In this document: piece after piece, positions 12,266 to 25,090 of the stretch | Numbering within the stretch: the first letter of the stretch is position 1 | How the letters are laid out: the number at the start of each line of letters is the position of its first letter | From: Fistularia commersonii | Taxonomy: Eukaryota > Chordata > Actinopteri > Syngnathiformes > Fistulariidae | Direction: 5' to 3' | Assembly (NCBI GenBank): GCA_037954325.1 | Contig: JBBMNZ010000060.1 | Coordinates: forward strand, 1-64,000 | Length of the DNA: 64,000 nt | Position numbers and translations under genes: made by a program | Notes under the pieces: generated by a model | The model's database searches: none | What the model saw: the letters and a program-made list of their open reading frames with translations, nothing else | Told to the model about the DNA's origin: nothing

Positions 12266-15200
12266 ATATAAGCAGTTTTTGCACGAATGGCTATATTTTT
12301 TGATCTTGTCGGAGGATTACACTGAATTTGACATATATTATACAGAATCATGTCCTATCCAACATCTATCAACAGCAGAAACAGGCTTGGTGAAATTCAT
12401 TAGTTATTTCCTCTCCTAATCAAAAACGCTTCAACTCTGTGAGATAAGCATTCTTTGAAAGAATGGCTCTATCTTTTGAACCGCTGTTGGAATTACACTG
12501 AATTTGACATATAATGTGCAGAATCAAGTCCTAAACAACAAATTTCAATGGCAAAAACCAGCTTATGAAATCCATTAGTTATTTACACTCCTAATCAAAA
12601 ACGATTTAACTCGGTGTGAGAAGCACTTTTTGAACGAATGGCTATATCTTTTGCAAATGTAGCTGGATCACGCTGAATTTGACATATATTGTGCAGAATC
12701 ATGTACTGAACAACATATTTGAACAGCAGAAACCAGCTTGGTGAAATTCATTAGTTATTTACACTCTTAATCAAAAACGCTTCAACCCGATAAGATAAAC
12801 ACTTTTTGAACGAATGGCTTTATCTTTTGAACCTGTGATGGGATTTCACTGAATTTGACATATATTGTACAGAATCATGTTCTAATCAACATATATCCAG
12901 CAGAAACCAGCTTGATGAAATTCATGAGTTATTTCCAGTCCAACTCAATAACGATTTAACTCGATAAGATAAGCAGTTTTTGACCTTATGGCTATATCTT
13001 TTGAACTTGTGGCTGGATTACACTGAATTTGACATATATTGTGCAGAATCATGTCCTAAACAACATATTTCAACAACAGAAACCAGCTTGATGATATTCA
13101 TGAGTCATTTCCACTCAAAATCAAAAACGTTTCAAATCAGTGAGATAAGCACTTTTTGAACGAATGGCTATATCTTTTGAACTTGTAGCTAGATTACACT
13201 GAATACGAAATGTATTGTGCAGAATCATGTTCTAAACAACATATTTCAACAGCAAAAACAAGCTTGATGAAATTCACTAGTTATTCCCACTCCTATTCAA
13301 AAACGCTTCATTTCGGTGAGATAAGTCATTTTTGAAGGAATGGCTATATCTTTTGATCTTGTAATGGGATCACACTGAATTTGACATATTTTGTGCTGAA
13401 TCATGTCCTAAACAACATATTTCAACAGCAGAAACCAGCTTGATGAAATTCATTAGTTATTTCAACTCCTAAACAAAAGCGATCTAACTCGGTAAGATAA
13501 TTACTTTTTGACCTTATGGCTATATCTTTTGAATTTATAGATGCATTACACTGAATTTGACATATATATTGCAGAATCATGTCCTAAACAACATATATCA
13601 ACATCAAAAACCAGCATATTGAAATTCATTAGTTATTTCCACTCCAACTCGAAAACGCTTCAATTCGGTGAGATAAGCAGTTTTTGAACGAATGGCTATA
13701 TCTTTTGATCTTGTAGCTGGATTACACTGAATTTGAAATATATTTGCAGAATTATGCCCTAAACAACACATTTCAACAGCAGAAAGCGGCTTGATGAAAT
13801 TCATTAGTTATTTCCATTCCTAATCAAAAATGCTTGAACCCGATAAGATATACACTTTTTGATCCAATGGCTATATCTTTTGAACCTGTGATGGGATTAC
13901 ACTGAAGTTGACATATATTGTGCAGAATAATGTGCTAATCAACATATTTCAACAGTAGAAACCAACCTGATGAAAATTCAGTAGTTATTTCCACTCCTAA
14001 TCAAAAACGCTTCAACTCGGTGAGATAAGCACTTTTTGAACGAATGGCTATATCTTTTGAAGTTGAAGTTGGGTTACACTGAATTTGAAATTAATTGTGC
14101 AGAATCATGTTCTAAACAACATATTTCAACGTCAAAAACCAGCTTGATGAAATCCATTATTTATTTCCACTCCTAATCAAAAACGCTTCAACTCGGTGAG
14201 AGAAGGACTTTCTGAACGAATGGCTATATTTTTTGAACTTGTGGCTGGATTACACTGAATTTGAATATATTGTGCAGAATCATGTACTGAACAACATATT
14301 TGAACAGCAGAAACCAGCTTGGTGAAATTCATTAGTTATTTCCACTCTTAATCAAAAACGCTTCAACCCGATAAGATAAACACTTTTTGAACGAATGGCT
14401 ATATCTTTTGAACATGTGATGGGATTACACTGAATTTGACATATATTGTGCAAAATCATGTTCCAAACAACATATGTCAACAGCGAAAACCAGCTTGATG
14501 AAATCCATTAGTTATTTCCACTCCTAATCAAAAATAGTTCAACTCGGTGAGAAAAGCACTTTATGAAGGAATGGCGATATATTTTGATCTTGTAGCTGGG
14601 TTACACTGAATTTGACATATATATTGTAGAATCATGTCCTAAACAACATATTTCAACAGTAGAAAACAGCTTGATGAAATTCATTAGTTATTTCCACTCT
14701 TAATCAAAAACGCCTCAACACGATAAGATAAACACTTTTTGAACGAATGGCTATATCTTTTGAACATGTGATGGGATTACACTGAATTTGACATGTATTT
14801 TGCAGAATCATGTTCTAAAAAACAAAAATCACCAGCAGACACCAGCTTGATGAAATTCATGAGTTATTTCCACTCCTAATCAAAAGCGATTTAACTCGGT
14901 AAGATAATTACTTTTTGACCTTATGGCTATATCTTTTGAACTTGTTGCTGGATTACACTGAATTTGACATATATTGTGTAGAATCATGTCCTAAACCACA
15001 TATATCAACAGCAAAAAACAGCATATTGAAATTCATTAGTTATTTCCACTCCAACTCAAAAACGCTTCAACTCGGTGAGATCAGCAGTTTTTGAACGAAT
15101 GGCTATATCTTTTGATCTTGTCGCTGGATTATACAGATATTGACATATATTGTGCAGAATCTTGTCCTAAAAAACATATATCAACATCAAAAACCAGCAT

Positions 15201-15999
15201 ATTGAAATTCATTAGTTATTTCCACTCCAACTCAAAAACGCTTCAACTCGGTGACATAAGCAGTTTTTGAACGAATGGCTATATCTTTGAACATGTGATG
15301 GGATCACACTGAATTTGACATATATTGTTCAGAATCATGTCCTAAACAACATATATCAACAGCAGAAACCAGCTTGACGGAATTCATTAGTTATTTCCAC
15401 TCCAAATCAAAAACGCTTCAACTCCGTGAGATAAGCACTTTTTGCACGAATGGCTATATCTTTTGATCTTGTCGCTGGATTACACTGAATTTGAAATATT
15501 TAGTGCAAAATCATGTCCTAAACAACATATTTCAACAGCAGAAACCTGTTTGATGAAATCCATTAGTTGTTTCCAATCCTAATCAAAAACGCTTCAACTC
15601 GGTGAGATAAGTCCTTTTTGAACCAAGGGCTATATCTTTTTAACCTGTCATGGGATCCCACTGAATTTGACATATATTGTGCAGAATCATGTCCTAAACA
15701 AGATATTTCAACGGCAGAAACAAGCTTGATGAAATTCATTAGTTATTTCCACTCCTAATCAAAAACGCTTCAACTCGGTGAGATAAGCACTTTTTGAACG
15801 AAAGGCTTTATCTTTTGATCTTGACGCTGGATTACACTGAATTTGACATATTTTTTATAGAATCATGTCCTAAACAACATATTTCAACAGCAGAAACCAG
15901 CTTGATGAAATTTATTAGTTATTTCCTCTCCTAATCAAAAACGCTTCAACCCGATAAGATAAACACTTTTTGAACGAATGGCTATATCTTTTGAACCTG
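12266..15999 (+). repeat. Mosaic satellite monomers without clear HOR order
   Basis: About 21 monomers. They include sub-blocks that recur much further along: the AGAAAGCGGCTTGATG monomer near 13780, the AACAAAAATCACCAGCAGAC monomer near 14820 (also near 50629 and 62449) and a BamHI-bearing monomer at 15653. Several monomers depart strongly from consensus, for example GAATACGAAATGTATTGTGC near 13201. No gene or other element is visible. Confidence 0.8.
15653..15658. other. BamHI-creating variant, copy 1 of 4
   Basis: A monomer with ACCAAGGGCTATATC and CATGGGATCCCACTG contains GGATCC. The same monomer occurs at 40317, 51276 and 63099. It is a convenient tracer for the block that spread to four places in this window. 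Confidence 0.9.
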
Positions 16000-17642
16000 T
16001 GATGGGATTACACTGAATTTGACATAGTTTGTGCAGAATCATGTCCTAACAAACATATTTCAACAGCAGAAACCAGCTTGATGAAATTCATTAGTTATTT
16101 CCACTCCTAATCAAAAACGCTTCAACTCGGTGAGGAAAGCACTTTTTGAACGAATGGCTATAAATTTTGATCCCTTAGCTGGGTTACACTGAATTTGACA
16201 TATATATTGCAGAATCATGTCCTAAACAACATATTTCAACAGTAGAAACCAGCTCGATGAAATTCATTAGTTATTTTCACTCCTAATTAAAAACGCTTCA
16301 ACTCGGTGAGATGAAGACTTTTTGATTGAATGGCTATATGTTTTTAACATGTGATGGGATTACACTGAAATTGATATATATCCTGCAGAATCATGTCCTA
16401 GACAACATATATCAACAGCAGAAACCAGCTTGATGAAATTCATTAGTTATTTCCACTCCAACTCAAAAACAATTTAACTCGATAAGATAAGCAGTTTTTG
16501 ACCTTATAGATATATATTTTTAACTTGTAGCTGGATAACACTGAAGTTGACATATATTGTGCAGAATCATTTTCTAAACAACATATTTCAACAGGAGAAA
16601 CCAGCTTGATGAAATTCATTAGTTATTTCCATCCCTAATAAAAAACGCTTCAACTCAGTGAGATAAGCACTTTTTTAATGAATGGCGATATCTTTTGAAC
16701 TTGTAGCTGGATTACACTGAATTTGACATTAATTGTGCAGAATCATTTTTTAAACAACATATTTCAACAGGAGAAACCAGCTTGATGAAATTCATTAGTT
16801 ATTTCCATCCCTAATAAAAAAAGCTTCAACTCGGTGAGAGAAGCACTTTCTGAACGGATGGCTATATATTTTGATCCTGTAGCTGGGTTTCACTGAATTT
16901 GACATATATATTGCAGAATCATGTCCTAAACAACATATTTCAAAAGCAGAAACCAGCTTGATGAAATTCATTAGTTATTTTCACTCTTAATCAAAAACGC
17001 TTCAACCCGATAAGATACGCACTTTTTGAACGAATGGCTGTATCTTTTGAACCTGTGATGTGATTACACTAAATTTGACATATATTGTGCAAAATTGTGT
17101 CCTAAACAACATATATCAACAGCAAAAACCAGCATATTGAAATTCATTAGTTATTTCCACTCCAACTAAAAAACGCTTCAACTCGGTGAGATAAGCAGTT
17201 TTTGAACGAATGGCTATATCTTTTGATCTTGTCGCTGGATTACACTGAATTTGACATATATTGTGCAGAATCATGTCCTATACAACATATTTCAACAGCA
17301 GAAACCAGCTTGATGAAATCCATTAGTTTTTTCCACTCCTAATCAAAAACGCTTCAACTCGGTTAGATAAGACATTTTTGAACGAATGGCTATATCTTTT
17401 GAACATGTGATGGGATTAAGCTGAATTTGACATATTTTTTGCAGAATCATGTCCAAAACAACATATTTCAACAGCAGAAACCAGATTAATGAAATTCATT
17501 AGTTATTTCCACGCCTAATCAATAACGCTTCAACTCGGTGAGAAAAGCTCTTTTTTAACGAATGGGTATATCTTTTGAAAATGTACCTGGATTACACTGA
17601 ATTTGACATAAATTGTACAAAATCTTGTCCTAAACAACATAT

Positions 17643-17938
17643 TTCAACCCGATAAGATAAACACTTTTTGAACGAATGGCTATATCTTTTGATTTTGTCG
17701 CTGAATTACACTGAATTTGACATATTTTATGCAGAATCATGTCCTAAACAACATATTTCAACAACAGAAACCAGATTAATGAAATTCATTAGTTATATCC
17801 ACTCCTAATCAAAAACGCTTCAACTCGGTGAGATAAGCACTTTTTGAACGAATGGCTATATCTTTTGAAAATTTACCTGGATTGCGATGAATTTTACATA
17901 AATTGTACAAAATCTTGCCCTAAACAACATATTTCAAC
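17643..17938 (+). repeat. Two 62-bp-deletion junctions (2340 HOR copy 1)
   Basis: TTCAACCCGATAAGATAAAC occurs at 17643 and 17933, 290 bp apart. Each marks a 114-bp truncated monomer separated by one full monomer. The upstream partner is always the variant with GTACCTGGATT or TTACCTGGATT and ATAAATTGTACAAAATCT. Confidence 0.9.
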
Positions 17939-18253
17939 CCGATAAGATAAACACTTTTTGAACGAATGGCTATATCTTTTGATTTTGTCGCTGAATTACA
18001 CTGAATTTGACATATTTTGTGCAGAATATTGTACTAAACAAGATATTTCAACAGCAGAAACCAGATTAATGAAATTCATTAGTTATTTCCACTACTAGTC
18101 AAAAACGCTTCAAGTCAGTGATATAAGAACTTTTTGAACGAATGGCTATATCTTTTGAATTTGTACCTGGATTACACTGAATTTGACATATTTTGTGCAG
18201 AATCATGTCCGAAACAACATATTTCCACAGCAGAAACCAGCTTAATCAAATCC

Positions 18254-18265
18254 TTTTTTTTTTTT
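18254..18265 (+). repeat. Poly-T tract, 12 bases (2340 HOR copy 1)
   Basis: In one monomer type the usual CATTAGTTATTTCC is replaced by CC plus T12 plus CC. Equivalent tracts lie at 20594-20605, 22645-22656, 24985-24996, 30141-30153, 35298-35309, 43332-43343, 46965-46975 and 54227-54238. Confidence 0.9.
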
Positions 18266-18340
18266 CCACTCCTAATCAAAACGCTTCAACTCAGTGAGAT
18301 GAAGACTTTTTGAACGAATGGATATATCTTTTGAACCTGT

Positions 18341-20680
18341 GATGGGATCACACTGAATTTGACATATTTTGTGCAGAATCATGTCCTAAAAAACATATTT
18401 CAACAGCAGAAACCAGCTTGATGAAATTCATTAGTTATTTCCACTCCTAATCAAAAACGCTTCAACTCGGTGAGAAAAGCACTTTTTGAACGAATGGCTA
18501 TAAATTTTGATCCTGTAGCTGGGTTACACTGAATTTGACATATATATTGCAGAATCATGTCCTAAACAACATATTTCAACAGTAGAAACCAGCTCGATGA
18601 AATTCATTAGTTATTTTCACTCCTAATTAAAAACGCTTCAACTCGGTGAGATGAAGACTTTTTGATTGAATGGCTATATGTTTTTAACATGTGATGGGAT
18701 TACACTGAAATTGACATATATCCTGCAGAATCATGTCCTAGACAACATATATCAACAGCAGAAACCAGCTTGATGAAATTCATTAGTTATTTCCACTCCA
18801 ACTCAAAAACAATTTAACTCGATAAGATAAGCAGTTTTTGACCTTATAGATATATATTTTTAACTTGTAGCTGGATAACACTGAAGTTGACATATATTGT
18901 GCAGAATCATTTTCTAAACAACATATTTCAACAGGAGAAACCAGCTTGATGAAATTCATTAGTTATTTCCATCCCTAATAAAAAACGCTTCAACTCGGTG
19001 AGATAAGCACTTTTTTAATGAATGGCGATATCTTTTGAACTTGTAGCTGGATTACACTGAATTTGACATTAATTGTGCAGAATCATTTTTTAAACAACAT
19101 ATTTCAACAGGAGAAACCAGCTTGATGAAATTCATTAGTTATTTCCATCCCTAATAAAAAAAGCTTCAACTCGGTGAGAGAAGCACTTTCTGAACGGATG
19201 GCTATATATTTTGATCCTGTAGCTGGGTTTCACTGAATTTGACATATATATTGCAGAATCATGTCCTAAACAACATATTTCAAAAGCAGAAACCAGCTTG
19301 ATGAAATTCATTAGTTATTTTCACTCTTAATCAAAAACGCTTCAACCCGATAAGATACGCACTTTTTGAACGAATGGCTGTATCTTTTGAACCTGTGATG
19401 TGATTACACTAAATTTGACATATATTGTGCAAAATTGTGTCCTAAACAACATATATCAACAGCAAAAACCAGCATATTGAAATTCATTAGTTATTTCCAC
19501 TCCAACTAAAAAACGCTTCAACTCGGTGAGATAAGCAGTATTTGAACGAATGGCTATATCTTTTGATCTTGTCGCTGGATTACACTGAATTTGACATATA
19601 TTGTGCAGAATCATGTCCTATACAACATATTTCAACAGCAGAAACCAGCTTGATGAAATCCATTAGTTTTTTCCACTCCTAATCAAAAACGCTTCAACTC
19701 GGTTAGATAAGACATTTTTGAACGAATGGCTATATCTTTTGAACATGTGATGGGATTAAGCTGAATTTGACATATTTTTTGCAGAATCATGTCCAAAACA
19801 ACATATTTCAACAGCAGAAACCAGATTGATGAAATTCATTAGTTATTTCCACGCCTAATCAATAACGCTTCAACTCGGTGAGAAAAGCTCTTTTTTAACG
19901 AATGGGTATATCTTTTGAAAATGTACCTGGATTACACTGAATTTGACATAAATTGTACAAAATCTCGTCCTAAACAACATATTTCAACCCGATAAGATAA
20001 ACACTTTTTGAACGAATGGCTATATCTTTTGATTTTGTCGCTGAATTACACTGAATTTGACATATTTTATGCAGAATCATGTCCTAAACAACATATTTCA
20101 ACAACAGAAACCAGATTAATGAAATTCATTAGTTATATCCACTCCTAATCAAAAACGCTTCAACTCGGTGAGATAAGCACTTTTTGAACGAATGGCTATA
20201 TCTTTTGAAAATTTACCTGGATTGCGATGAATTTTACATAAATTGTACAAAATCTTGTCCTAAACAACATATTTCAACCCGATAAGATAAACACTTTTTG
20301 AACGAATGGCTATATCTTTTGATTTTGTCGCTGAATTACACTGAATTTGACATATTTTGTGCAGAATATTGTACTAAACAAGATATTTCAACAGCAGAAA
20401 CCAGATTAATGAAATTCATTAGTTATTTCCACTACTAGTCAAAAACGCTTCAAGTCAGTGATATAAGAACTTTTTGAACGAATGGCTATATCTTTTGAAT
20501 TTGTACCTGGATTACACTGAATTTGACATATTTTGTGCAGAATCATGTCCGAAACAACATATTTCCACAGCAGAAACCAGCTTAATCAAATCCTTTTTTT
20601 TTTTTCCACTCCTAATCAAAAACGCTTCAACTCAGTGAGATGAAGACTTTTTGAACGAATGGATATATCTTTTGAACCTG
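18341..20680 (+). repeat. 2340-bp HOR, copy 2
   Basis: Junctions at 19983 and 20273, poly-T at 20594-20605. Differences from copy 1 are few and scattered, for example CAGTATTTGAACG near 19537 and AAATCTCGTCC near 19961. Confidence 0.9.
19983..20278 (+). repeat. Two 62-bp-deletion junctions (2340 HOR copy 2)
   Basis: Same TTCAAC-bounded joins at 19983 and 20273, 290 bp apart as in HOR copy 1. Confidence 0.9.
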
Positions 20681-22730
20681 TGATGGGATTACACTGAATT
20701 TGACATATTTTGTGCAGAATCATGTCCTAAAAAACATATTTCAACAGCAGAAACCAGCTTGATGAAATTCATTAGTTATTTCCACTCCTAATCAAAAACG
20801 CTTCAACTCGGTGAGAAAAGCACTTTTTGAACGAATGGCTATAAATTTTGATCCTGTAGCTGGGTTACACTGAATTTGACATATATATTGCAGAATCATG
20901 TCCTAAACAACATATTTCAACAGTAGAAACCAGCTCGATGAAATTCATTAGTTATTTTCACTCCTAATTAAAAACGCTTCAACTCGGTGAGATGAAGACT
21001 TTTTGATTGAATGGCTATATGTTTTTAACATGTGATGGGATTACACTGAAATTGACATATATCCTGCAGAATCATGTCCTAGACAACATATATCAACAGC
21101 AGAAACCAGCTTGATGAAATTCATTAGTTATTTCCACTCCAACTCAAAAACAATTTAACTCGATAAGATAAGCAGTTTTTGACCTTATAGATATATATTT
21201 TTAACTTGTAGCTGGATAACACTGAAGTTGACATATATTGTGCAGAATCATTTTCTAAACAACATATTTCAACAGGAGAAACCAGCTTGATGAAATTCAT
21301 TAGTTATTTCCATCCCTAATAAAAAACGCTTCAACTCGGTGAGATAAGCACTTTTTTAATGAATGGCGATATCTTTTGAACTTGTAGCTGGATTACACTG
21401 AATTTGACATTAATTGTGCAGAATCATTTTCTAAACAACATATTTCAACAGGAGAAACCAGCTTGATGAAATTCATTAGTTATTTCCATCCCTAATAAAA
21501 AAAGCTTCAACTCGGTGAGAGAAGCACTTTCTGAACGGATGGCTATATATTTTGATCCTGTAGCTGGGTTTCACTGAATTTGACATATATATTGCAGAAT
21601 CATGTCCTAAACAACATATTTCAAAAGCAGAAACCAGCTTGATGAAATTCATTAGTTATTTTCACTCTTAATCAAAAACGCTTCAACCCGATAAGATACG
21701 CACTTTTTGAACGAATGGCTGTATCTTTTGAACCTGTGATGTGATTACACTAAATTTGACATATATTGTGCAAAATTGTGTCCTAAACAACATATATCAA
21801 CAGCAAAAACCAGCATATTGAAATTCATTAGTTATTTCCACTCCAACTAAAAAACGCTTCAACTCGGTGAGATAAGCAGTTTTTGAACGAATGGCTATAT
21901 CTTTTGATCTTGTCGCTGGATTACACTGAATTTGACATATATTGTGCAGAATCATGTCCTATACAACATATTTCAACAGCAGAAACCAGCTTGATGAAAT
22001 CCATTAGTTTTTTCCACTCCTAATCAAAAACGCTTCAACTCGGTTAGATAAGACATTTTTGAACGAATGGCTATATCTTTTGAACATGTGATGGGATTAA
22101 GCTGAATTTGACATATTTTTTGCAGAATCATGTCCTAAACAACATATTTCAACAGCAGAAACCAGATTAATGAAATTCATTAGTTATATCCACTCCTAAT
22201 CAAAAACGCTTCAACTCGGTGAGATAAGCACTTTTTGAATGAATGGCTATATCTTTTGAAAATTTACCTGGATTGCGATGAATTTTACATAAATTGTACA
22301 AAATCTTGTCCTAAACAACATATTTCAACCCGATAAGATAAACACTTTTTGAACGAATGGCTATATCTTTTGATTTTGTCGCTGAATTACACTGAATTTG
22401 ACATATTTTGTGCAGAATATTGTACTAAACAAGATATTTCAACAGCAGAAACCAGATTAATGAAATTCATTAGTTATTTCCACTACTAGTCAAAAACGCT
22501 TCAAGTCAGTGATATAAGAACTTTTTGAACGAATGGCTATATCTTTTGAATTTGTACCTGGATTACACTGAATTTGACATATTTTGTGCAGAATCATGTC
22601 CGAAACAACATATTTCCACAGCAGAAACCAGCTTAATGAAATCCTTTTTTTTTTTTCCACTCCTAATCAAAACGCTTCAACTCAGTGAGATGAAGACTTT
22701 TTGAACGAATGGATATATCTTTTGAACCTG
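20681..22730 (+). repeat. 2340-bp HOR, copy 3, with a 290-bp deletion
   Basis: The unit is 2050 bp long. At about 22130 the sequence passes from the GATTAAGCTGAATTTGAC monomer straight to the one ending TTAGTTATATCCACTCC. This skips one full and one truncated monomer present in the other copies (about 19790-20080 in copy 2). Only one TTCAACCC junction remains, at 22324. Breakpoints lie in homologous positions of two monomers, so unequal crossing-over or replication slippage between monomers is the simplest explanation. Confidence 0.9.
22324..22329 (+). repeat. Single 62-bp-deletion junction (2340 HOR copy 3)
   Basis: Only one of the two expected joins is present, because the 290-bp deletion in this unit removed the other. 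Confidence 0.9.
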
Positions 22731-25090
22731 TGATGGGATCACACTGAATTTGACATATTTTGTGCAGAATCATGTCCTAAAAAACATTTTTCAACAGCAG
22801 AAACCAGCTTGATGAAATTCATTAGTTATTTCCACTCCTAATCAAAAACGCTTCAACTCGGTGAGAAAAGCACTTTTTGAACGAATGGCTATAAATTTTG
22901 ATCCTGTAGCTGGGTTACACCGAATTTGACATATATATTGCAGAATCATGTCCTAAACAACATATTTCAACAGTAGAAACCAGCTCGATGAAATTCATTA
23001 GTTATTGTCACTCCTAATTAAAAACGCTTCAACTCAGTGAGATGAAGACTTTTTGATTGAATGGCTATATGTTTTTAACATGTGATGGGATTACACTGAA
23101 ATTGACATATATCCTGCAGAATCATGTCCTAGACAACATATATCAACAGCAGAAACCAGCTTGATGAAATTCATTAGTTATTTCCACTCCAACTCAAAAA
23201 CAATTTAACTCGATAAGATAAGCAGTTTTTGACCTTATAGATATATCTTTTTAACTTGTAGCTGGATAACACTGAAGTTGACATATATTGTGCAGAATCA
23301 TTTTCTAAACAACATATTTCAACAGGAGAAACCAGCTTGATGAAATTCATTAGTTATTTCCATCCCTAATAAAAAACGCTTCAACTCGGTGAGATAAGCA
23401 CTTTTTTAATGAATGGCGATATCTTTTGAACTTGTAGCTGGATTACACTGAATTTGACATTAATTGTGCAGAATCATTTTTTAAACAACATATTTCAACA
23501 GGAGAAACCAGCTTGATGAAATTCATTAGTTATTTCCATCCTTTATAAAAAAAGCTTCAACTCGGTGAGAGAAGCACTTTCTGAACGGATGGCTATATAT
23601 TTTGATCCTGTAGCTGGGTTTCACTGAATTTGACATATATATTGCAGAATCATGTCCTAAACAACATATTTCAAAAGCAGAAACCAGCTTGATGAAATTC
23701 ATTAGTTATTTTCACTCTTAATCAAAAACGCTTCAACCCGATAAGATACGCACTTTTTGAACGAATGGCTGTATCTTTTGAACCTGTGATGTGATTACAC
23801 TAAATTTGACATATATTGTGCAAAATTGTGTCCTAAACAACATATATCAACAGCAAAAACCAGCATATTGAAATTCATTAGTTATTTCCACTCCAACTAA
23901 AAAACGCTTCAACTCGGTGAGATAAGCAGTTTTTGAACGAATGGCTATATCTTTTGATCTTGTCGCTGGATTACACTGAATTTGACATATATTGTGCAGA
24001 ATCATGTCCTATACAACATATTTCAACAGCAGAAACCAGCTTGATGAATTCCATTAGTTTTTTCCACTCCTAATCAAAAACGCTTCAACTCGGTTAGATA
24101 AGACATTTTTGAACGAATGGCTATATCTTTTGAACATGTGATGGGATTAAGCTGAATTTGACATATTTTTTGCAGAATCATGTCCAAAACAACATATTTC
24201 AACAGCAGAAACCAGATTAATGAAATTCATTAGTTATTTCCACGCCTAATCAATAACGCTTCAACTCGGTGAGAAAAGCTCTTTTTTAACGAATGGGTAT
24301 ATCTTTTGAAAATGTACCTGGATTACACTGAATTTGACATAAATTGTACAAAATCTTGTCCTAAACAACATATTTCAACCCGATAAGATAAACACTTTTT
24401 GAACGAATGGCTATATCTTTTGATTTTGTCGCTGAATTACACTGAATTTGACATATTTTATGCAGAATCATGTCCTAAACAACATATTTCAACAACAGAA
24501 ACCAGATTAATGAAATTCATTAGTTATATCCACTCCTAATCAAAAACGCTTCAACTCGGTGAGATAAGCACTTTTTGAACGAATGGCTATATCTTTTGAA
24601 AATTTACCTGGATTGCGATGAATTTTACATAAATTGTACAAAATCTTGTCCTAAACAACATATTTCAACCCGATAAGATAAACACTTTTTGAACGAATGG
24701 CTATATCTTTTGATTTTGTCGCTGAATTACACTGAATTTGACACATTTTTTACAGAATATTGTACTAAACAAGATATTTCAACAGCAGAAACCAGATTAA
24801 TGAAATTCATTAGTTATTTCCACTACTAGTCAAAAACGCTTCAAGTCAGTGATATAAGAACTTTTTGAACGAATGGCTATATCTTTTGAATTTGTACCTG
24901 GATTACACTGAATTTGACATATTTTGTGCAGAATCATGTCCGAAACAACATATTTCCACAGCAGAAACCAGCTTAATGAAATCCTTTTTTTTTTTTCCAC
25001 TCCTAATCAAAAACGCTTCAACTCAGTGAGATGAAGACTTTTTGAACGAATGGATATATCTTTTGAACCTGTGATGGGATCACACTGAAT
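22731..25090 (+). repeat. 2340-bp HOR, copy 4, junction with the 5.16-kb HOR
   Basis: Junctions at 24374 and 24664, poly-T at 24985-24996. From about 23941 onward this copy is also the beginning of the first 5.16-kb unit. Private changes GATGAATTCCATTAG (near 24045) and GACACATTTTTTACAGAATA (near 24741) are found in the later 5.16-kb units but not in 2340-bp copies 1-3. Copy 4 is therefore the template that was amplified. Confidence 0.9.
24374..24669 (+). repeat. Two 62-bp-deletion junctions (2340 HOR copy 4)
   Basis: Joins at 24374 and 24664. The monomer after the second reads GACACATTTTTTACAGAATA, a change inherited by the next two 5.16-kb units. Confidence 0.9.

Larger units (their letters stand above)
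16000..18340 (+). repeat. 2340-bp HOR, copy 1
   Basis: Truncated-monomer junctions lie at 17643 and 17933 and the poly-T tract at 18254-18265. Its first monomer differs most from the later copies (GACATAGTTTGTGCAG, GGAAAGCAC, TCCCTTAGCTGGG), as expected at the edge of an HOR block. Confidence 0.88.
16000..25090 (+). repeat. 2340-bp HOR (12 full + 2 truncated monomers), four copies
   Basis: The marker TAAATTTTGATC occurs at 16161, 18501, 20842 and 22892. GACATATTTTGTGCAGAATC occurs at 18361, 20702 and 22752. The spacings are 2340, 2341 and 2050 bp. The arithmetic 12 x 176 + 2 x 114 = 2340 fits the count of monomers and the two TTCAACCC junctions per unit. The third copy is shorter by 290 bp, one full plus one truncated monomer. 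Copies are very similar but carry private changes, such as GATGAATTCC near 24045 in copy 4 against GATGAAATCC elsewhere. The fourth copy runs directly into the 5.16-kb HOR. Confidence 0.92.

Noticed and set aside
13604..13804. Other short open frames (13604-13804, 27857-28066, 43829-44014, 52739-52945, 60424-60624)
   Set aside because: All lie wholly in satellite monomers and give variants of the same few peptide strings, as expected for repeated non-coding DNA.
18254..18265. Poly-T tract as a polymerase III terminator or retroposon tail
   Set aside because: There is no A/B box gene upstream and no target-site duplication; the tract simply replaces part of a monomer in phase.
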